From assembly GCA_905233555.1 (NCBI GenBank), contig CAJODF010000001.1, positions 84,232 to 148,231 of the forward strand: 64,000 bases of DNA, written 5' to 3'. Below, in pieces: positions 9,464-18,963 of the stretch. Position 1 is the stretch's first letter. Each line of letters begins with the position of its first letter. The notes below the pieces were generated by a model. That model worked only from the letters and a program-made list of their open reading frames with translations, was not told the DNA's origin and ran no database searches. Position numbers and translations under genes: made by a program. The stretch comes from an uncultured Prevotella sp. (lineage in GTDB: Bacteria; Bacteroidota; Bacteroidia; Bacteroidales; Bacteroidaceae).

Positions 9464-10228
9464 CTACGGTTGGCTTTCGCCCTCAATATATTGCGACGTG
9501 AGTAGATGCTCACCATCATAGACCACGTAGGAGAACTGGGTGATCCAGTCACCAAGAATAATCATCCGGGCTTTTTTCGTCAGTTGCAAATCCACCTCGA
9601 TATGACGGTGGCCATAGATGAAATAATCCACATTGGGGTGATATTGGATATATTTCTTCGTGTAGAGCACCAGATGCTCGCGACTCTCGCCCATATAGGG
9701 AGGTTCCTCGTTGTTGGGGCGCTTCAGCCTACTGTGCTTGGCCCAATTCAGTCCGAACCACATACCCCAGCGGGGATGCAGAGCGGAAAAGGCCCATTGG
9801 CAGGTCTTATTGTGGAAGATGCTCTTGATCAGTTTGAAGTTCTTGTTGGGATCGCCGAGTCCGTCGCCGTGAGCCAGGAAGAAGATCTTTCCGTAGATCT
9901 CCGTTGTTTCGGGCTGCTTATGCAGGATGACGCCACATTCCTTTTCCAAGTATTCGTAGGCCCAGATATCGTGATTGCCTGTGAAGTAATGCACCTCCAC
10001 ACCCATGTCCGTCAGTTCGGAGATCTTTCCCAAGAAACGGGTGAAGCCCTTAGGCACCACGTATTTGTATTCGTACCAGAAGTCGAACATATCGCCGAGC
10101 AGATACACGGCTGCCGCTTTTTCCTTGATGGAGTCAAGGAAACGTACCAACCGTCGCTCCTGCATCCTCTGGTGCGGAACCGCCAGCGACCCAAGATGGG
10201 CATCAGATAAGAAATATATCGGTTTCAT
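9464..10228 (-). CDS. lpxH: UDP-2,3-diacylglucosamine diphosphatase (LpxH-type metallophosphoesterase)
   Basis: FLSDAHLGS, YLLGDMFDFWYEY, GNHDIWAYEYLEKECG, HGDGLGDPNKNFK, YGHRHIEVD. Confidence 0.88.
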   Translation of the reverse strand: MKPIYFLSDAHLGSLAVPHQRMQERRLVRFLDSIKEKAAAVYLLGDMFDFWYEYKYVVPKGFTRFLGKISELTDMGVEVHYFTGNHDIWAYEYLEKECGVILHKQPETTEIYGKIFFLAHGDGLGDPNKNFKLIKSIFHNKTCQWAFSALHPRWGMWFGLNWAKHSRLKRPNNEEPPYMGESREHLVLYTKKYIQYHPNVDYFIYGHRHIEVDLQLTKKARMIILGDWITQFSYVVYDGEHLLTSQYIEGESQP

Positions 10229-10230
10229 CT

Positions 10231-10551
10231 TTAATCAAATCCAAGTTCGACGCGGGCTTCTTCACTCATCATACTTTGATCCCAGGCAGGCTCGAACACC
10301 AAGTTGACATTGGCTCCCTTGATGCCCTCGACACTCTCCACCTTTGTACGCACATCTTCTAAGATATAGTCCGCCGCAGGACAGTTCGGTGCAGTAAAAG
10401 TCATCTCTAATTCCACCGTGCTGTCTTCTTGCACATCAATCTTATAGATCATTCCCAAGTCATAGATATTGACGGGAATCTCCGGATCATAGACCGTCTT
10501 CAACACATCCACAATCCGTTCCTCAAGCAATGTCTTTTCCTCTTGCGTCAT
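10231..10551 (-). CDS. DUF59/MIP18-family Fe-S assembly protein (SufT/PaaD-like)
   Basis: VLKTVYDPEIPVNIYDLGMIYKID, MTFTAPNCPAADYILEDV. Confidence 0.9.
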   Translation of the reverse strand: MTQEEKTLLEERIVDVLKTVYDPEIPVNIYDLGMIYKIDVQEDSTVELEMTFTAPNCPAADYILEDVRTKVESVEGIKGANVNLVFEPAWDQSMMSEEARVELGFD

Positions 10552-10574
10552 TCCTTCATTTTCTTTTCAGTCGG

Positions 10575-10606
10575 CAAAGGTAGTGCAAATTGAGCGAAAT
10601 ACCAAA
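10575..10606 (-). promoter_or_regulatory. Promoter of the sufT-like-lpxH-kdgK operon
   Basis: Minus strand TACCTTTG -7 box preceded by TTTGGTATTTCGCTCAATTTGCA. Confidence 0.65.
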
Positions 10607-10750
10607 GAAAAAGCAGAAAAGTATAAAGTTATTCTGATAATTTCTTTTGTTTTTTCTTGTCTGTTTCATTTTTATTCATTATCTTTGCAACCAAAAGAAT
10701 AAGAATAGCAGCAAAGATAACTTTATTACTAATCATTTAATTCAATCAAC

Positions 10751-12184
10751 ATGAGAAAGATTTTTAATTGGGTGATCGCCGCGACCCTTATCTGTGGCGC
10801 AAGTGTGCTGACATCGTGCAGCGACAAGAACGACAACCCTGTGGAACCCGAAAAGCCCGTGGTGAATGCAGACCGACAGGCCTTTGAGAAAGAATTCTCG
10901 AGCGCCTTGCAAAAGAGTGCTGAGCAGATACGCTTTGACGCCATCAAACAGGCTCTGGTAACTATCGGCACCTTCTTCGAAACTATCGATGAGGATGCGC
11001 TGGGTGAACAGGTGAAGAACATGATCCCTGATATCCTGGCGAGCACAAGTCCGATAGTAACTGAGACTCTGAGTGAGGAAGAATACAAGGCAGTATGCAC
11101 TACCTTGAATGAGCGCTTTGATATGAGCGAGGAGGACGTGAAGAAGATGGGCGGCTTCCTGCTGGTGGATGCCTACAACACCATCGGTACGAAGAAGGTA
11201 ACCTTTAAGGACGGCAAGGCTACACAGAGTGAGAATGACGGCTTCTGCATCGAGAACATTGACAAAGACGGCAAAAGTTCAAGTATTACGCTGAAGTTCA
11301 AGGACGAGCGCGACGGTGTGCGTTTCTTCGTTACCCGTGTGGCTAGTGTTATGCCCGTATGTATCCAGTTCCCTCAGCAGATTGACATCACCGTCTCAAC
11401 TGCTAACGGTTTTGAATTGAATGGTAGCGTAAGCCTGAGCACCGATGCTCCCTCGCGCTACATCTCGTTCAAGTACAGCCAATGGACAGGCATCTGCGGT
11501 CTGACTGCAGACTATGAGGGTCGTAACGAGACGTTACAAGCACTCATCAACCACGGTAAGGATCGTTCATTTGACATTGCTGTTGGTTTCGGCATCGATG
11601 GTGTTGAGAAGGCAACTCTTGCCGTACTGGGCATGAACAAGCCTTACTCGGATGAGTACATTGATAGCGATGAACTGAAGAGCCTGCGCGACTGCGGTCC
11701 ATTCTTCTCTGCCGCTTACGACGTGCTGAAGGCTATCAATGGCAGTACTGTGGATGATATTGAATTCACCCTTGGCGGAAGACTTGTCTTCAACGTCCAA
11801 GTTGATGATGTGGCTGCTTGTCTGCTCGCCCTCGGCAATATCCGTAAGATGCACGGCACACAACCGGGCTTCGAGGCTGTAGATAAGTACACACAGCTAC
11901 TGAACGATCATTTCCACTATACCGTTGGTATCAAGGGCACCAACATCAAGGCTCAGGGTAGTCTGGTTACCGTCATGAAGGGCTTTAATGAGAAGGAGTT
12001 CCAGCCAGCTTTGGCTCTGCAGTTCGCCGGTGAGACGAAACCAATGGTACTGTTGGATCGCATGAGCGAGCAGGATATGGCTAACTACAAAATGATGATA
12101 GGTGCCGTGGAGGAGATGGGCGAGTACGTTTCGGAAATGCTCAAGAAGTTGAAGGAGAAGTTTAGTGGGATTAAACTCATGTAA
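10751..12184 (+). CDS. Hypothetical lipoprotein
   Basis: MRKIFNWVIAATLICGASVLTSCSDKNDNPVEPEKP: lipobox followed by acidic/proline linker. Confidence 0.75.
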   Translation: MRKIFNWVIAATLICGASVLTSCSDKNDNPVEPEKPVVNADRQAFEKEFSSALQKSAEQIRFDAIKQALVTIGTFFETIDEDALGEQVKNMIPDILASTSPIVTETLSEEEYKAVCTTLNERFDMSEEDVKKMGGFLLVDAYNTIGTKKVTFKDGKATQSENDGFCIENIDKDGKSSSITLKFKDERDGVRFFVTRVASVMPVCIQFPQQIDITVSTANGFELNGSVSLSTDAPSRYISFKYSQWTGICGLTADYEGRNETLQALINHGKDRSFDIAVGFGIDGVEKATLAVLGMNKPYSDEYIDSDELKSLRDCGPFFSAAYDVLKAINGSTVDDIEFTLGGRLVFNVQVDDVAACLLALGNIRKMHGTQPGFEAVDKYTQLLNDHFHYTVGIKGTNIKAQGSLVTVMKGFNEKEFQPALALQFAGETKPMVLLDRMSEQDMANYKMMIGAVEEMGEYVSEMLKKLKEKFSGIKLM

Positions 12185-12228
12185 TCTATAGATTGGTACG
12201 GGGGGCGAACCCCACAGGTCATTACGAA

Positions 12229-12316
12229 CGAGCCGTAATCTCACCTTTAACGAGATTACGGCTCGTTGCTTACGACATTACGGCTCACCCCTCACGAGAT
12301 TACGGCTCGTGTTTTT
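12229..12316. repeat. 22-bp phased repeat array with internal inverted repeat
   Basis: Units start exactly at 12229, 12251, 12273, 12295; the last three are CGAGATTACGGCTCGTTGCTTA, CGACATTACGGCTCACCCCTCA, CGAGATTACGGCTCGTGTTTTT. Unit 1 carries the inverted core AACGAGCCGTAATCTC, pairing perfectly over 16 bp with unit 2. Confidence 0.85.
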
Positions 12317-12338
12317 TTACAAAATGTGATATTATCTT

Positions 12339-13025
12339 TCAGCACTTGCCTAACTCGTGGTAGGAGTAGTACTGACCGTCTGTGATGATGACATGATCCA
12401 TGAAGTGGATGCGCATCAGTTCGCAGGCTCGTTTGATGTCCTTGGTCAGTTCGTTGTCGGCATGGCTGGGGGTGAGGTTGCCTGAAGGGTGGTTGTGGCA
12501 GACGGCGAGGATAGTGGCATTGGCCAGCACGGCCTCGCGGATGATGATGCGGATATCGACGGCGGTTTCCGTGATGCCACCGTGTGAGATACGTACCTTT
12601 TTGATGAGGCGATGATTTTGGTTGAGTAGCAATATCCAGAACTCCTCTACGTCAAGGTCCTGCATCTGAGGGTGCATCTCGTTGTAGATCTTGGTGGCGC
12701 TATTCAGTTTTGGCCGTTCCTCGGGACTTTCCTGCTGGCGACGCTTTCCGAGTTCGCAGGCAGCGAGGATGGTGATGGCCTTTGCCTCACCGATGCCGTT
12801 ATAGGTGCAGAGGTCGCGGATGGTCTTCTTACCGAGGGTGTTGAGGTTGTTGTGACAGTCGTTGAGCACGGTTTTCATCAGATCGACGGCACTCTCTTTC
12901 GTAGAGCCGGAGCCGATGAGAATGGCCAATAACTCAGCATTACTCAGCGCTTCTGTTCCGAGTTCTGCCATCTTTTCACGCGGGCGGTCTTCTTTTGCCC
13001 ATTTGTTGATTGTAAGTTTTTCCAT
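12339..13025 (-). CDS. radC: RadC/JAB-domain DNA repair-like protein
   Basis: N-terminal HhH-like region, then JAB/MPN motif CHNHPSGNLTPSHADNELT. Confidence 0.93.
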   Translation of the reverse strand: MEKLTINKWAKEDRPREKMAELGTEALSNAELLAILIGSGSTKESAVDLMKTVLNDCHNNLNTLGKKTIRDLCTYNGIGEAKAITILAACELGKRRQQESPEERPKLNSATKIYNEMHPQMQDLDVEEFWILLLNQNHRLIKKVRISHGGITETAVDIRIIIREAVLANATILAVCHNHPSGNLTPSHADNELTKDIKRACELMRIHFMDHVIITDGQYYSYHELGKC

Positions 13026-13049
13026 AGTGATTTAAAGATTGATGAATAA

Positions 13050-14033
13050 CTATTTGTAGAATGTTCGTTCGAATGCTGTGAATTCGTCTTGTTTGAGAAC
13101 ACATCGTTTCAGCCAGGCTTCGATAAAGCCGAGACCGTAGCCCGTCAGTTGGACGAAGGCGGCAGGGATGCTGAGCAGACCCACCCAGAGACTACGGTTG
13201 CGGATAGAGGAATCGATGAAGATGATGCCGCTATAGAGTAAGAGTGGTAGCAGGGCCAGGATGCAGAAAACGGAAAGCATCAGACAACCGAGAACACCAA
13301 GAGTGAATACCGTCGGCAACAGATGCACGAGTTTCAAGGTGCCGGGGTGACGCTTGGTCAGGTTGATACGGGCGATACCACTGTTATACACTTGACGGAA
13401 GAACTTACGGAAGTCTGTGCGTCGTTTGTGCCATACCCATGCCTCTGGGAAGAGTCGGGGCTTGTAGCCTGCTTCCACGATGCGGTAGGAGAAATCGATG
13501 TCCTCACCGAAGCGCATCTTGGAAAAACCGCCCAGTTGGAGATAAACGTCGCGACGGATGCCCATATTGAAAGAACGGGGGTAGAACTTGTCTAATTTAG
13601 CTTTTCCTCCCCGGATGCCGCCTGTGGTAAAGAAGGAAGTCATGGAGTAGGAGATGGCCTTTTGTACTGGGGTGAAGGAGGGATGGGCTGCATCGGGACC
13701 GCCGAAACATTGAACTTCCTCCAAATTGCGGTCGATTGCGGCGAGATAACCCTCGGGGAGGACGACGTCGGAATCGAGGATGATGATCCAGTCGCCGTTG
13801 GCACGTTCGGCACCGTAATTCCGGCTTTGGCCTGGGCCGCTGTTCTCCTTGACGTAATAATGCAAAGCAAGGATGTCTGCGTATTTGTCGCAAACATCCT
13901 TGCAGGGGTTTACCGAACCATCTTCCACAATGATGACCTCGAAGTCCTGTTGTGTCTGATTAGATAGGCTTTCGAGTAATTCATCGACCTCGTCGGGACG
14001 ATTGAAGACGGGAACGATAATGGAAAATTTCAT
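13050..14033 (-). CDS. Glycosyltransferase family 2 with C-terminal TM segments
   Basis: FSIIVPVFNRPDEVDELLESLSNQT, IIILDSDVVLPEGYL, FGEDIDFSYRI. Confidence 0.9.
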   Translation of the reverse strand: MKFSIIVPVFNRPDEVDELLESLSNQTQQDFEVIIVEDGSVNPCKDVCDKYADILALHYYVKENSGPGQSRNYGAERANGDWIIILDSDVVLPEGYLAAIDRNLEEVQCFGGPDAAHPSFTPVQKAISYSMTSFFTTGGIRGGKAKLDKFYPRSFNMGIRRDVYLQLGGFSKMRFGEDIDFSYRIVEAGYKPRLFPEAWVWHKRRTDFRKFFRQVYNSGIARINLTKRHPGTLKLVHLLPTVFTLGVLGCLMLSVFCILALLPLLLYSGIIFIDSSIRNRSLWVGLLSIPAAFVQLTGYGLGFIEAWLKRCVLKQDEFTAFERTFYK

Positions 14034-14599
14034 TATTCCTTTACGCGCTGCAGATAACTGCCGTCACGGGTATCCACCTGAATGAGGTCGCCCTCATTGA
14101 TGAACAGGGGAACGCGTACCTCAACACCAGTCTCCAGAGTGGCGGGCTTCAGGGTGTTGGTGGCGGTGTCGCCCTTCACACCAGGCTCAGAATGAGTCAC
14201 GCGGAGCACCGTCTTAACGGGCATTTCAGCATAAAGGATAGTACCGTCGGTAGTGTCAGAGACAACCTCCACGATATCACTTTCCTTCATGTACTCATGA
14301 CCGATCACGAGTTCATTGTCGATGGGAATCTGCTCGAAGGTCTCCTGGTTCATGAAGATACGTCCACTCTGATCCTCGTAGAGATACTGGTAGGGGCGAC
14401 GCTCGATGACCACGTCCTCGAGTTTCTCACCGATGTTGTAGCGGCGTTCCAAAACGCGACCATCGGAAACGTTCTTCACCTTGATGATCATGATTGTGTT
14501 ACCCTTGCCTGGCTTTCTGTGCTGGAAATCGATGCACACCCAAATGCCACCGTCCATGCGGATGGCAGTGCCTTTTTTAATGTCTTGTGAATTAATCAT
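14033..14599 (-). CDS. efp: Elongation factor P
   Basis: MINSQDIKKGTAIRMDGGIWVCIDFQHRKPGKGNTIMIIKVKN; 188 aa. TAATG overlap with the downstream glycosyltransferase. Confidence 0.96.
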   Translation of the reverse strand: MINSQDIKKGTAIRMDGGIWVCIDFQHRKPGKGNTIMIIKVKNVSDGRVLERRYNIGEKLEDVVIERRPYQYLYEDQSGRIFMNQETFEQIPIDNELVIGHEYMKESDIVEVVSDTTDGTILYAEMPVKTVLRVTHSEPGVKGDTATNTLKPATLETGVEVRVPLFINEGDLIQVDTRDGSYLQRVKE

Positions 14600-14638
14600 A
14601 TAACTTCTAAAATATTGATTTTATATCGTTTTCGGCTG

Positions 14639-14670
14639 CAAAATTACTGTAAATTGAGCGAAAAACCAAA
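14639..14670 (-). promoter_or_regulatory. Promoter of efp
   Basis: Minus strand TAATTTTG -7 preceded by TTTGGTTTTTCGCTCAATTTACA, nearly identical to the sequence upstream of the sufT-like gene. Confidence 0.65.
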
Positions 14671-14709
14671 AAAACTCACATATTTCTTGCGTAATTCAAA
14701 AGAAATGAG

Positions 14710-14717
14710 TACTTTTG
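14710..14717 (+). promoter_or_regulatory. -7 box of the rpmH promoter
   Basis: TACTTTTG followed by CACCCC, about 47 nt before the rpmH ATG. Confidence 0.65.
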
Positions 14718-14763
14718 CACCCCAAATCGGTGAAAATAGTAACAAATAAATAAGTAAAAAGCA

Positions 14764-14919
14764 ATGAAAAGAACATTTCAGCCCCACAATCGCCGTCGCG
14801 TGAACAAGCACGGCTTCCGTGAGAGAATGGCCACCAAGAATGGCCGCTGCGTTTTGGCTTCACGTCGTGCCAAAGGACGTAAGAAGTTGACGGTTTCTGA
14901 CGAGAATCACGGAAAGTAA
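14764..14919 (+). CDS. rpmH: 50S ribosomal protein L34
   Basis: Translated by eye: [51 protein letters not shown], 51 aa. Below the length cut-off of the ORF track. Confidence 0.97.
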   Translation: MKRTFQPHNRRRVNKHGFRERMATKNGRCVLASRRAKGRKKLTVSDENHGK

Positions 14920-14947
14920 TTCTTCCGGTTTCGTAGAAAAATAAGTT

Positions 14948-14993
14948 AAAACAGAAAGAAGTAGAGGTAATCTTTGCTTCTTTCTGTTTTTTT
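14948..14993 (+). terminator. Terminator downstream of rpmH
   Basis: AAACAGAAAGAAG ... CTTCTTTCTGTTT stem followed by a T run. Confidence 0.85.
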
Positions 14994-15028
14994 GTTATTA
15001 CAAATTTGGTTTTTCATTCGTTTATTCG

Positions 15029-15036
15029 TACCTTTG
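15029..15036 (+). promoter_or_regulatory. -7 box just upstream of the PASTA gene
   Basis: TACCTTTG ends 5 nt before ATG 15042. Confidence 0.6.
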
Positions 15037-15041
15037 CAACC

Positions 15042-15704
15042 ATGAAAACAAAGGAGTTCTTCGGAAAGTTTGTAAGTGGCTATCTGCTGGGTAATCTGCT
15101 GGCGATGGCGCTGGTGATAGTTCTGCTCTGTATCGGTGTGAAATACGGACTGGAATGGTACACCCATCATGGGGAGGGTATCGTGGTGCCAAAGGTGGAG
15201 GGCATGGTCTATGCGAATGCCCGTACACTGGCGGAAGAAAAAGGACTGAATATCATGGTGACAGACTCAGGTTACAACAAGCGTCTGCCTGCCAACTGCA
15301 TTCTGGCCCAGAGTCCCGGTGAGGGTACTACCGTGAAGGAAGGACACACCATCTACGTGACGGTGAACTCGCCTTCGTCGCCTTCGTTCTCCATTCCTGA
15401 TGTGGTGGATAACAGTAGTTACCGTGAGGCGGAGGCCAAACTGATGGCCATCGGCTTTAAACTCCTCCCGCCGAAGTATGTGCCTGGCGAGAAGGACTGG
15501 GTGTATGGCATCCTCAGTCGAGGTCGTCGGGTATCGACGGGTGACATGGTGTCTATCGACTCTCCTCTGACGCTGATAATCGGTAGTGGTATGTACGACA
15601 GTGAAGAAGAGGACTTCGACTATGTGGAACCTGGCTACCAGCAGTTCATGACTGATGAGAGTGCTACTGAGATGGATGAGTTTGAGGAGATCACGGAGCC
15701 GTAA
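15042..15704 (+). CDS. PASTA-domain membrane protein
   Basis: One N-terminal TM helix then PASTA repeats (VVPKVEGMVYANARTLAEEKGLNIMVTDSGYN; SIPDVVDNSSYREAEAKLMAIGFKL). Start moved to 15042 from ORF start 15006 because the promoter box lies between them. Confidence 0.85.
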   Translation: MKTKEFFGKFVSGYLLGNLLAMALVIVLLCIGVKYGLEWYTHHGEGIVVPKVEGMVYANARTLAEEKGLNIMVTDSGYNKRLPANCILAQSPGEGTTVKEGHTIYVTVNSPSSPSFSIPDVVDNSSYREAEAKLMAIGFKLLPPKYVPGEKDWVYGILSRGRRVSTGDMVSIDSPLTLIIGSGMYDSEEEDFDYVEPGYQQFMTDESATEMDEFEEITEP

Positions 15705-15735
15705 GGGATGAGGAATGAGAAATGAGGATTGAGAA

Positions 15736-16803
15736 ATGAGTAATGATGATTACCTGGAGGATGTAGAACTTGAAGATGGGTTTGAAGAGGAATCTACGGA
15801 AGACGGGCAACTCTACGAGCATTTCCGCATAGAGGTGGACAAGGGCCAAGAGCCCGTCCGCATCGATAAGTTCCTGTCTGAGCACCAGCCCCATTCCAGT
15901 CGTAACCGTATCCAGAAAGCCGCTGAGGCGGGTTTTATCCATGTGAACGGGTCGCCTGTAAAGAGTAATTATAAGGTACATTCGGGAGATGTCGTCACTC
16001 TGATGCTCGACCGTCCGCACTATGATACAACGATAGAGCCAGAGGACATTCCTCTGGAAGTGGTCTTTGAGGATGATGACCTGATGGTCATTAACAAGCC
16101 GGCGGGTATGGTGGTCCATCCGGGCTGTGGCAACTTCAGTGGTACGCTGGTGAATGCTATCGCCTGGCATCTGAAAGATCTGGCGTCGTACGACCCGAAT
16201 GATCCGGAAGTGGGACTGGTGCACCGTATTGATAAGGATACCAGTGGTCTGCTGGTGGTGGCAAAGACCCCGGATGCGAAGACCTCGCTGGGGAAGCAGT
16301 TCTTCAACAAGACCACCCACCGCAGTTACAACGCCTTGGTGTGGGGTAACTTTGTGGAGGATGAGGGGCGGATAGAAGGCAATATCGGGCGCGACCCGAA
16401 GGACCGTCTGCGGATGGAGGTCTTTCCGCCAGACTCCGAGATTGGCAAGCCTGCCGTAACCCATTATAAGGTGCTGGAGCGCTATGGCTATGTGACCCTT
16501 GTAGAGTGCATTCTGGAGACAGGCCGTACCCATCAGATCAGGGCCCACATGAAGCACATCGGACATCCGCTGTTCTGTGACGAGCGCTATGGAGGCTGTG
16601 AAATACGGCGCGGAGAGCGTACGGCCAGTTACAAGGCCTTTATCCAGAACTGCTTCAAACTCTGTCCCCGTCAAGTGCTTCATGCCAAGACGCTAGGTTT
16701 CGTCCATCCTTCGACAGGCCAACAGATGGACTTCACGTCCGAGTGGCCGGAGGATATGGCTGCGCTCATCGACAAATGGCGAAAATATATAAGAACGAAA
16801 TAA
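15736..16803 (+). CDS. rluD: RluD-type 23S rRNA pseudouridine synthase (S4 domain)
   Basis: S4 RIDKFLSEHQPHSSRNRIQKAAEAGFIHVNG; GLVHRIDKDTSGLLVVAKT; ETGRTHQIRAHMKHIGHPLFCDERYGG. Confidence 0.93.
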   Translation: MSNDDYLEDVELEDGFEEESTEDGQLYEHFRIEVDKGQEPVRIDKFLSEHQPHSSRNRIQKAAEAGFIHVNGSPVKSNYKVHSGDVVTLMLDRPHYDTTIEPEDIPLEVVFEDDDLMVINKPAGMVVHPGCGNFSGTLVNAIAWHLKDLASYDPNDPEVGLVHRIDKDTSGLLVVAKTPDAKTSLGKQFFNKTTHRSYNALVWGNFVEDEGRIEGNIGRDPKDRLRMEVFPPDSEIGKPAVTHYKVLERYGYVTLVECILETGRTHQIRAHMKHIGHPLFCDERYGGCEIRRGERTASYKAFIQNCFKLCPRQVLHAKTLGFVHPSTGQQMDFTSEWPEDMAALIDKWRKYIRTK

Positions 16804-16810
16804 TATAAGA

Positions 16811-17803
16811 ATGAAAAACTTAAAGAGAACGATTGCCATCGTCTGTGGTGGCGACTCATCGGAACACGACGTGTCACTGCGCTCAGCACAGGGACTCTAT
16901 TCCTTCTTTGATAAGGAGCGTTACAATGTCTATATTGTAGATATCAAGGGACAGGACTGGCATGTGGAACTGCCCGATGGTACGACGGCCAAGATAGACC
17001 GCAATGACTTTTCGTTTATCGAGGACGGCAAGGCCCGTCTTTTCGACTACGCCTATATCACGATTCATGGCACACCGGGCGAGAACGGTCTGCTGCAAGG
17101 CTATTTCGACCTGATAGACCTGCCGTACTCTACAAGTGGCGTGCTGGTAGAGGCCATGACTTTCGACAAGTTCGTGCTAAACCAGTATCTGAGGGGCTAC
17201 GGCGTAAGTGTGGCCGACTCGCTATTGATTCGCAAGGGTTATGAGGAACTGGTGACTGACGACGAGATAGAAGAACGCATCGGCATGCCTTGTTTCGTCA
17301 AACCTGCTGCCGACGGTTCGTCATTTGGCGTGTCGAAGGTGAAGAACAAGGACCAGTTGGCTCCTGCCATCCGCAAGGCTATGATGGAGAGTTCGGAGAT
17401 TATGGTTGAGAGTTACCTTGAAGGCACAGAAATCTCCATTGGTGTTTTCAAGACAAAGGAAAGGTCTGTTGTACTGCCTGCTACGGAAGTGGTAACCTCG
17501 AATGAGTTCTTTGATTATGATGCCAAGTACAATGGCCAGGTTCAGGAGATTACACCGGCCCGTCTGTCGGAGGATATTACTGACAGGGTACGCAAGATTA
17601 CATCGCACATCTATGATATCCTGCATTGTAACGGCATCATCCGCATCGACTATATTATCTCGAAGGATGGTAAGATATCCATGTTGGAGGTGAACACCAC
17701 GCCGGGTATGACTGCCACCAGTTTCATTCCCCAGCAGGTAAAGGCTGCCGGTCTCTCTATGACGGAGGTGCTGACGGAGATTGTTGAGAACCAGTTCGTA
17801 TGA
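16811..17803 (+). CDS. ddl: D-alanine--D-alanine ligase
   Basis: CGGDSSEHDVSLRSAQGLYSF, FVKPAADGSSFGVSKV, IRIDYIISKDGKISMLEVNTTPGMTATS. Confidence 0.95.
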   Translation: MKNLKRTIAIVCGGDSSEHDVSLRSAQGLYSFFDKERYNVYIVDIKGQDWHVELPDGTTAKIDRNDFSFIEDGKARLFDYAYITIHGTPGENGLLQGYFDLIDLPYSTSGVLVEAMTFDKFVLNQYLRGYGVSVADSLLIRKGYEELVTDDEIEERIGMPCFVKPAADGSSFGVSKVKNKDQLAPAIRKAMMESSEIMVESYLEGTEISIGVFKTKERSVVLPATEVVTSNEFFDYDAKYNGQVQEITPARLSEDITDRVRKITSHIYDILHCNGIIRIDYIISKDGKISMLEVNTTPGMTATSFIPQQVKAAGLSMTEVLTEIVENQFV

Positions 17804-18960
17804 GTGAGTTTGACGAGATCAGGCCGTATGAGCCGGAAGAGATGAAGCAGGCCTTTGAAGACCTGTTGAACGACCGCCAGTTTCAGGTGGTGTTGAAAGG
17901 CTTTGCCCCTTGGTTGCCGAAGTCTCTGCGTAACGGTCTGCTGCGTCTTGCCTTCACGGGTGTCAAGACACCGCTCGACTTCCAGAAGCGGTTCATGAAA
18001 CCTGTAGTCAACTACATCATCCACAAGCATACGGACGGCTGTTCGTTTGACGATGTCGGCCTCACCTCTGCCGTTCCATCGGATTTAAAATCCGACGGCT
18101 CCCGTTTCACATTTGTCAGCAACCACCGTGACATTGTGCTCGACTCCGCCTTCCTCGATGTAAAACTGGTGAATGCCGGCTATCCTACGACCGTCGAGAT
18201 AGGTATTGGCGATAATCTGCTCATCTATCCTTGGATTAAGCGTTTGGTGCGTATGAACAAGGCCTTTACCGTGCGGCGCGGTCTCTCGCTCCGTGAGACG
18301 CTGGCCGCTTCGCAACTCATGAGCCGTTATATCCACTATGCTGTGACACAGAAGAAGGAGAATATCTGGATTGCCCAACGTGAGGGCAGGGCGAAGGACT
18401 CCGACGACCGTACGCAGGATGCTGTGCTAAAAATGCTGGCGATGGGCGGTGACTTGAAAGAACTCAATATCGTGCCGCTGACCATCAGTTATGAATATGA
18501 TCCCTGCGATTACCTTAAGGCACAAGAGTTCCAGCAGAAGCGTGACAATCCTGCTTTCAAGAAGTCGCGTCAGGATGACCTCGACAATATGAAGACAGGT
18601 ATTCTGGGCTATAAGGGTCGAGTGGTCTATCGGGCGGCTGCTCCCATCAACACTTGGTTGGGTGAACTTGACGAGTTGCCTAAGACGGATTATTACAAGG
18701 CTGTGGCCGAGCGGATGGACAAAGAGATTCATCGTGGTTACGAACTTTTCCCTTGCAACTATATCGCCCTTGATAAACTCAATGGTGATATGGCTCATGC
18801 CAGCCATTATTCTGAAACCGATAAACAGCGTTTTGAGCAATATCTCTCTAGCCAACTCGCCAAGATACAACTCCCAGACAAAGATGAGCCGTTCCTTCGC
18901 GAGCGTATCCTTACGATGTATGCTAATCCCGTCAGGAATAAAGTGAATAGTGAACAGTGA
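17800..18960 (+). CDS. 1-acyl-sn-glycerol-3-phosphate acyltransferase-like (PlsC/PlsB-type) protein
   Basis: Acyltransferase motif VSNHRDIVLDSAFLD, later IAQREGRAKDSDDRT; 4-nt overlap with ddl. Confidence 0.8.
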   Translation: MSEFDEIRPYEPEEMKQAFEDLLNDRQFQVVLKGFAPWLPKSLRNGLLRLAFTGVKTPLDFQKRFMKPVVNYIIHKHTDGCSFDDVGLTSAVPSDLKSDGSRFTFVSNHRDIVLDSAFLDVKLVNAGYPTTVEIGIGDNLLIYPWIKRLVRMNKAFTVRRGLSLRETLAASQLMSRYIHYAVTQKKENIWIAQREGRAKDSDDRTQDAVLKMLAMGGDLKELNIVPLTISYEYDPCDYLKAQEFQQKRDNPAFKKSRQDDLDNMKTGILGYKGRVVYRAAAPINTWLGELDELPKTDYYKAVAERMDKEIHRGYELFPCNYIALDKLNGDMAHASHYSETDKQRFEQYLSSQLAKIQLPDKDEPFLRERILTMYANPVRNKVNSEQ

Positions 18961-18963
18961 ATA

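Noticed and set aside
7764-12184. Toxin-antitoxin or phage-defence genes among small hypothetical proteins
   Set aside because: The hypotheticals here are secreted lipoproteins with standard lipoboxes; no nuclease, HTH-toxin pair or defence motif was seen.
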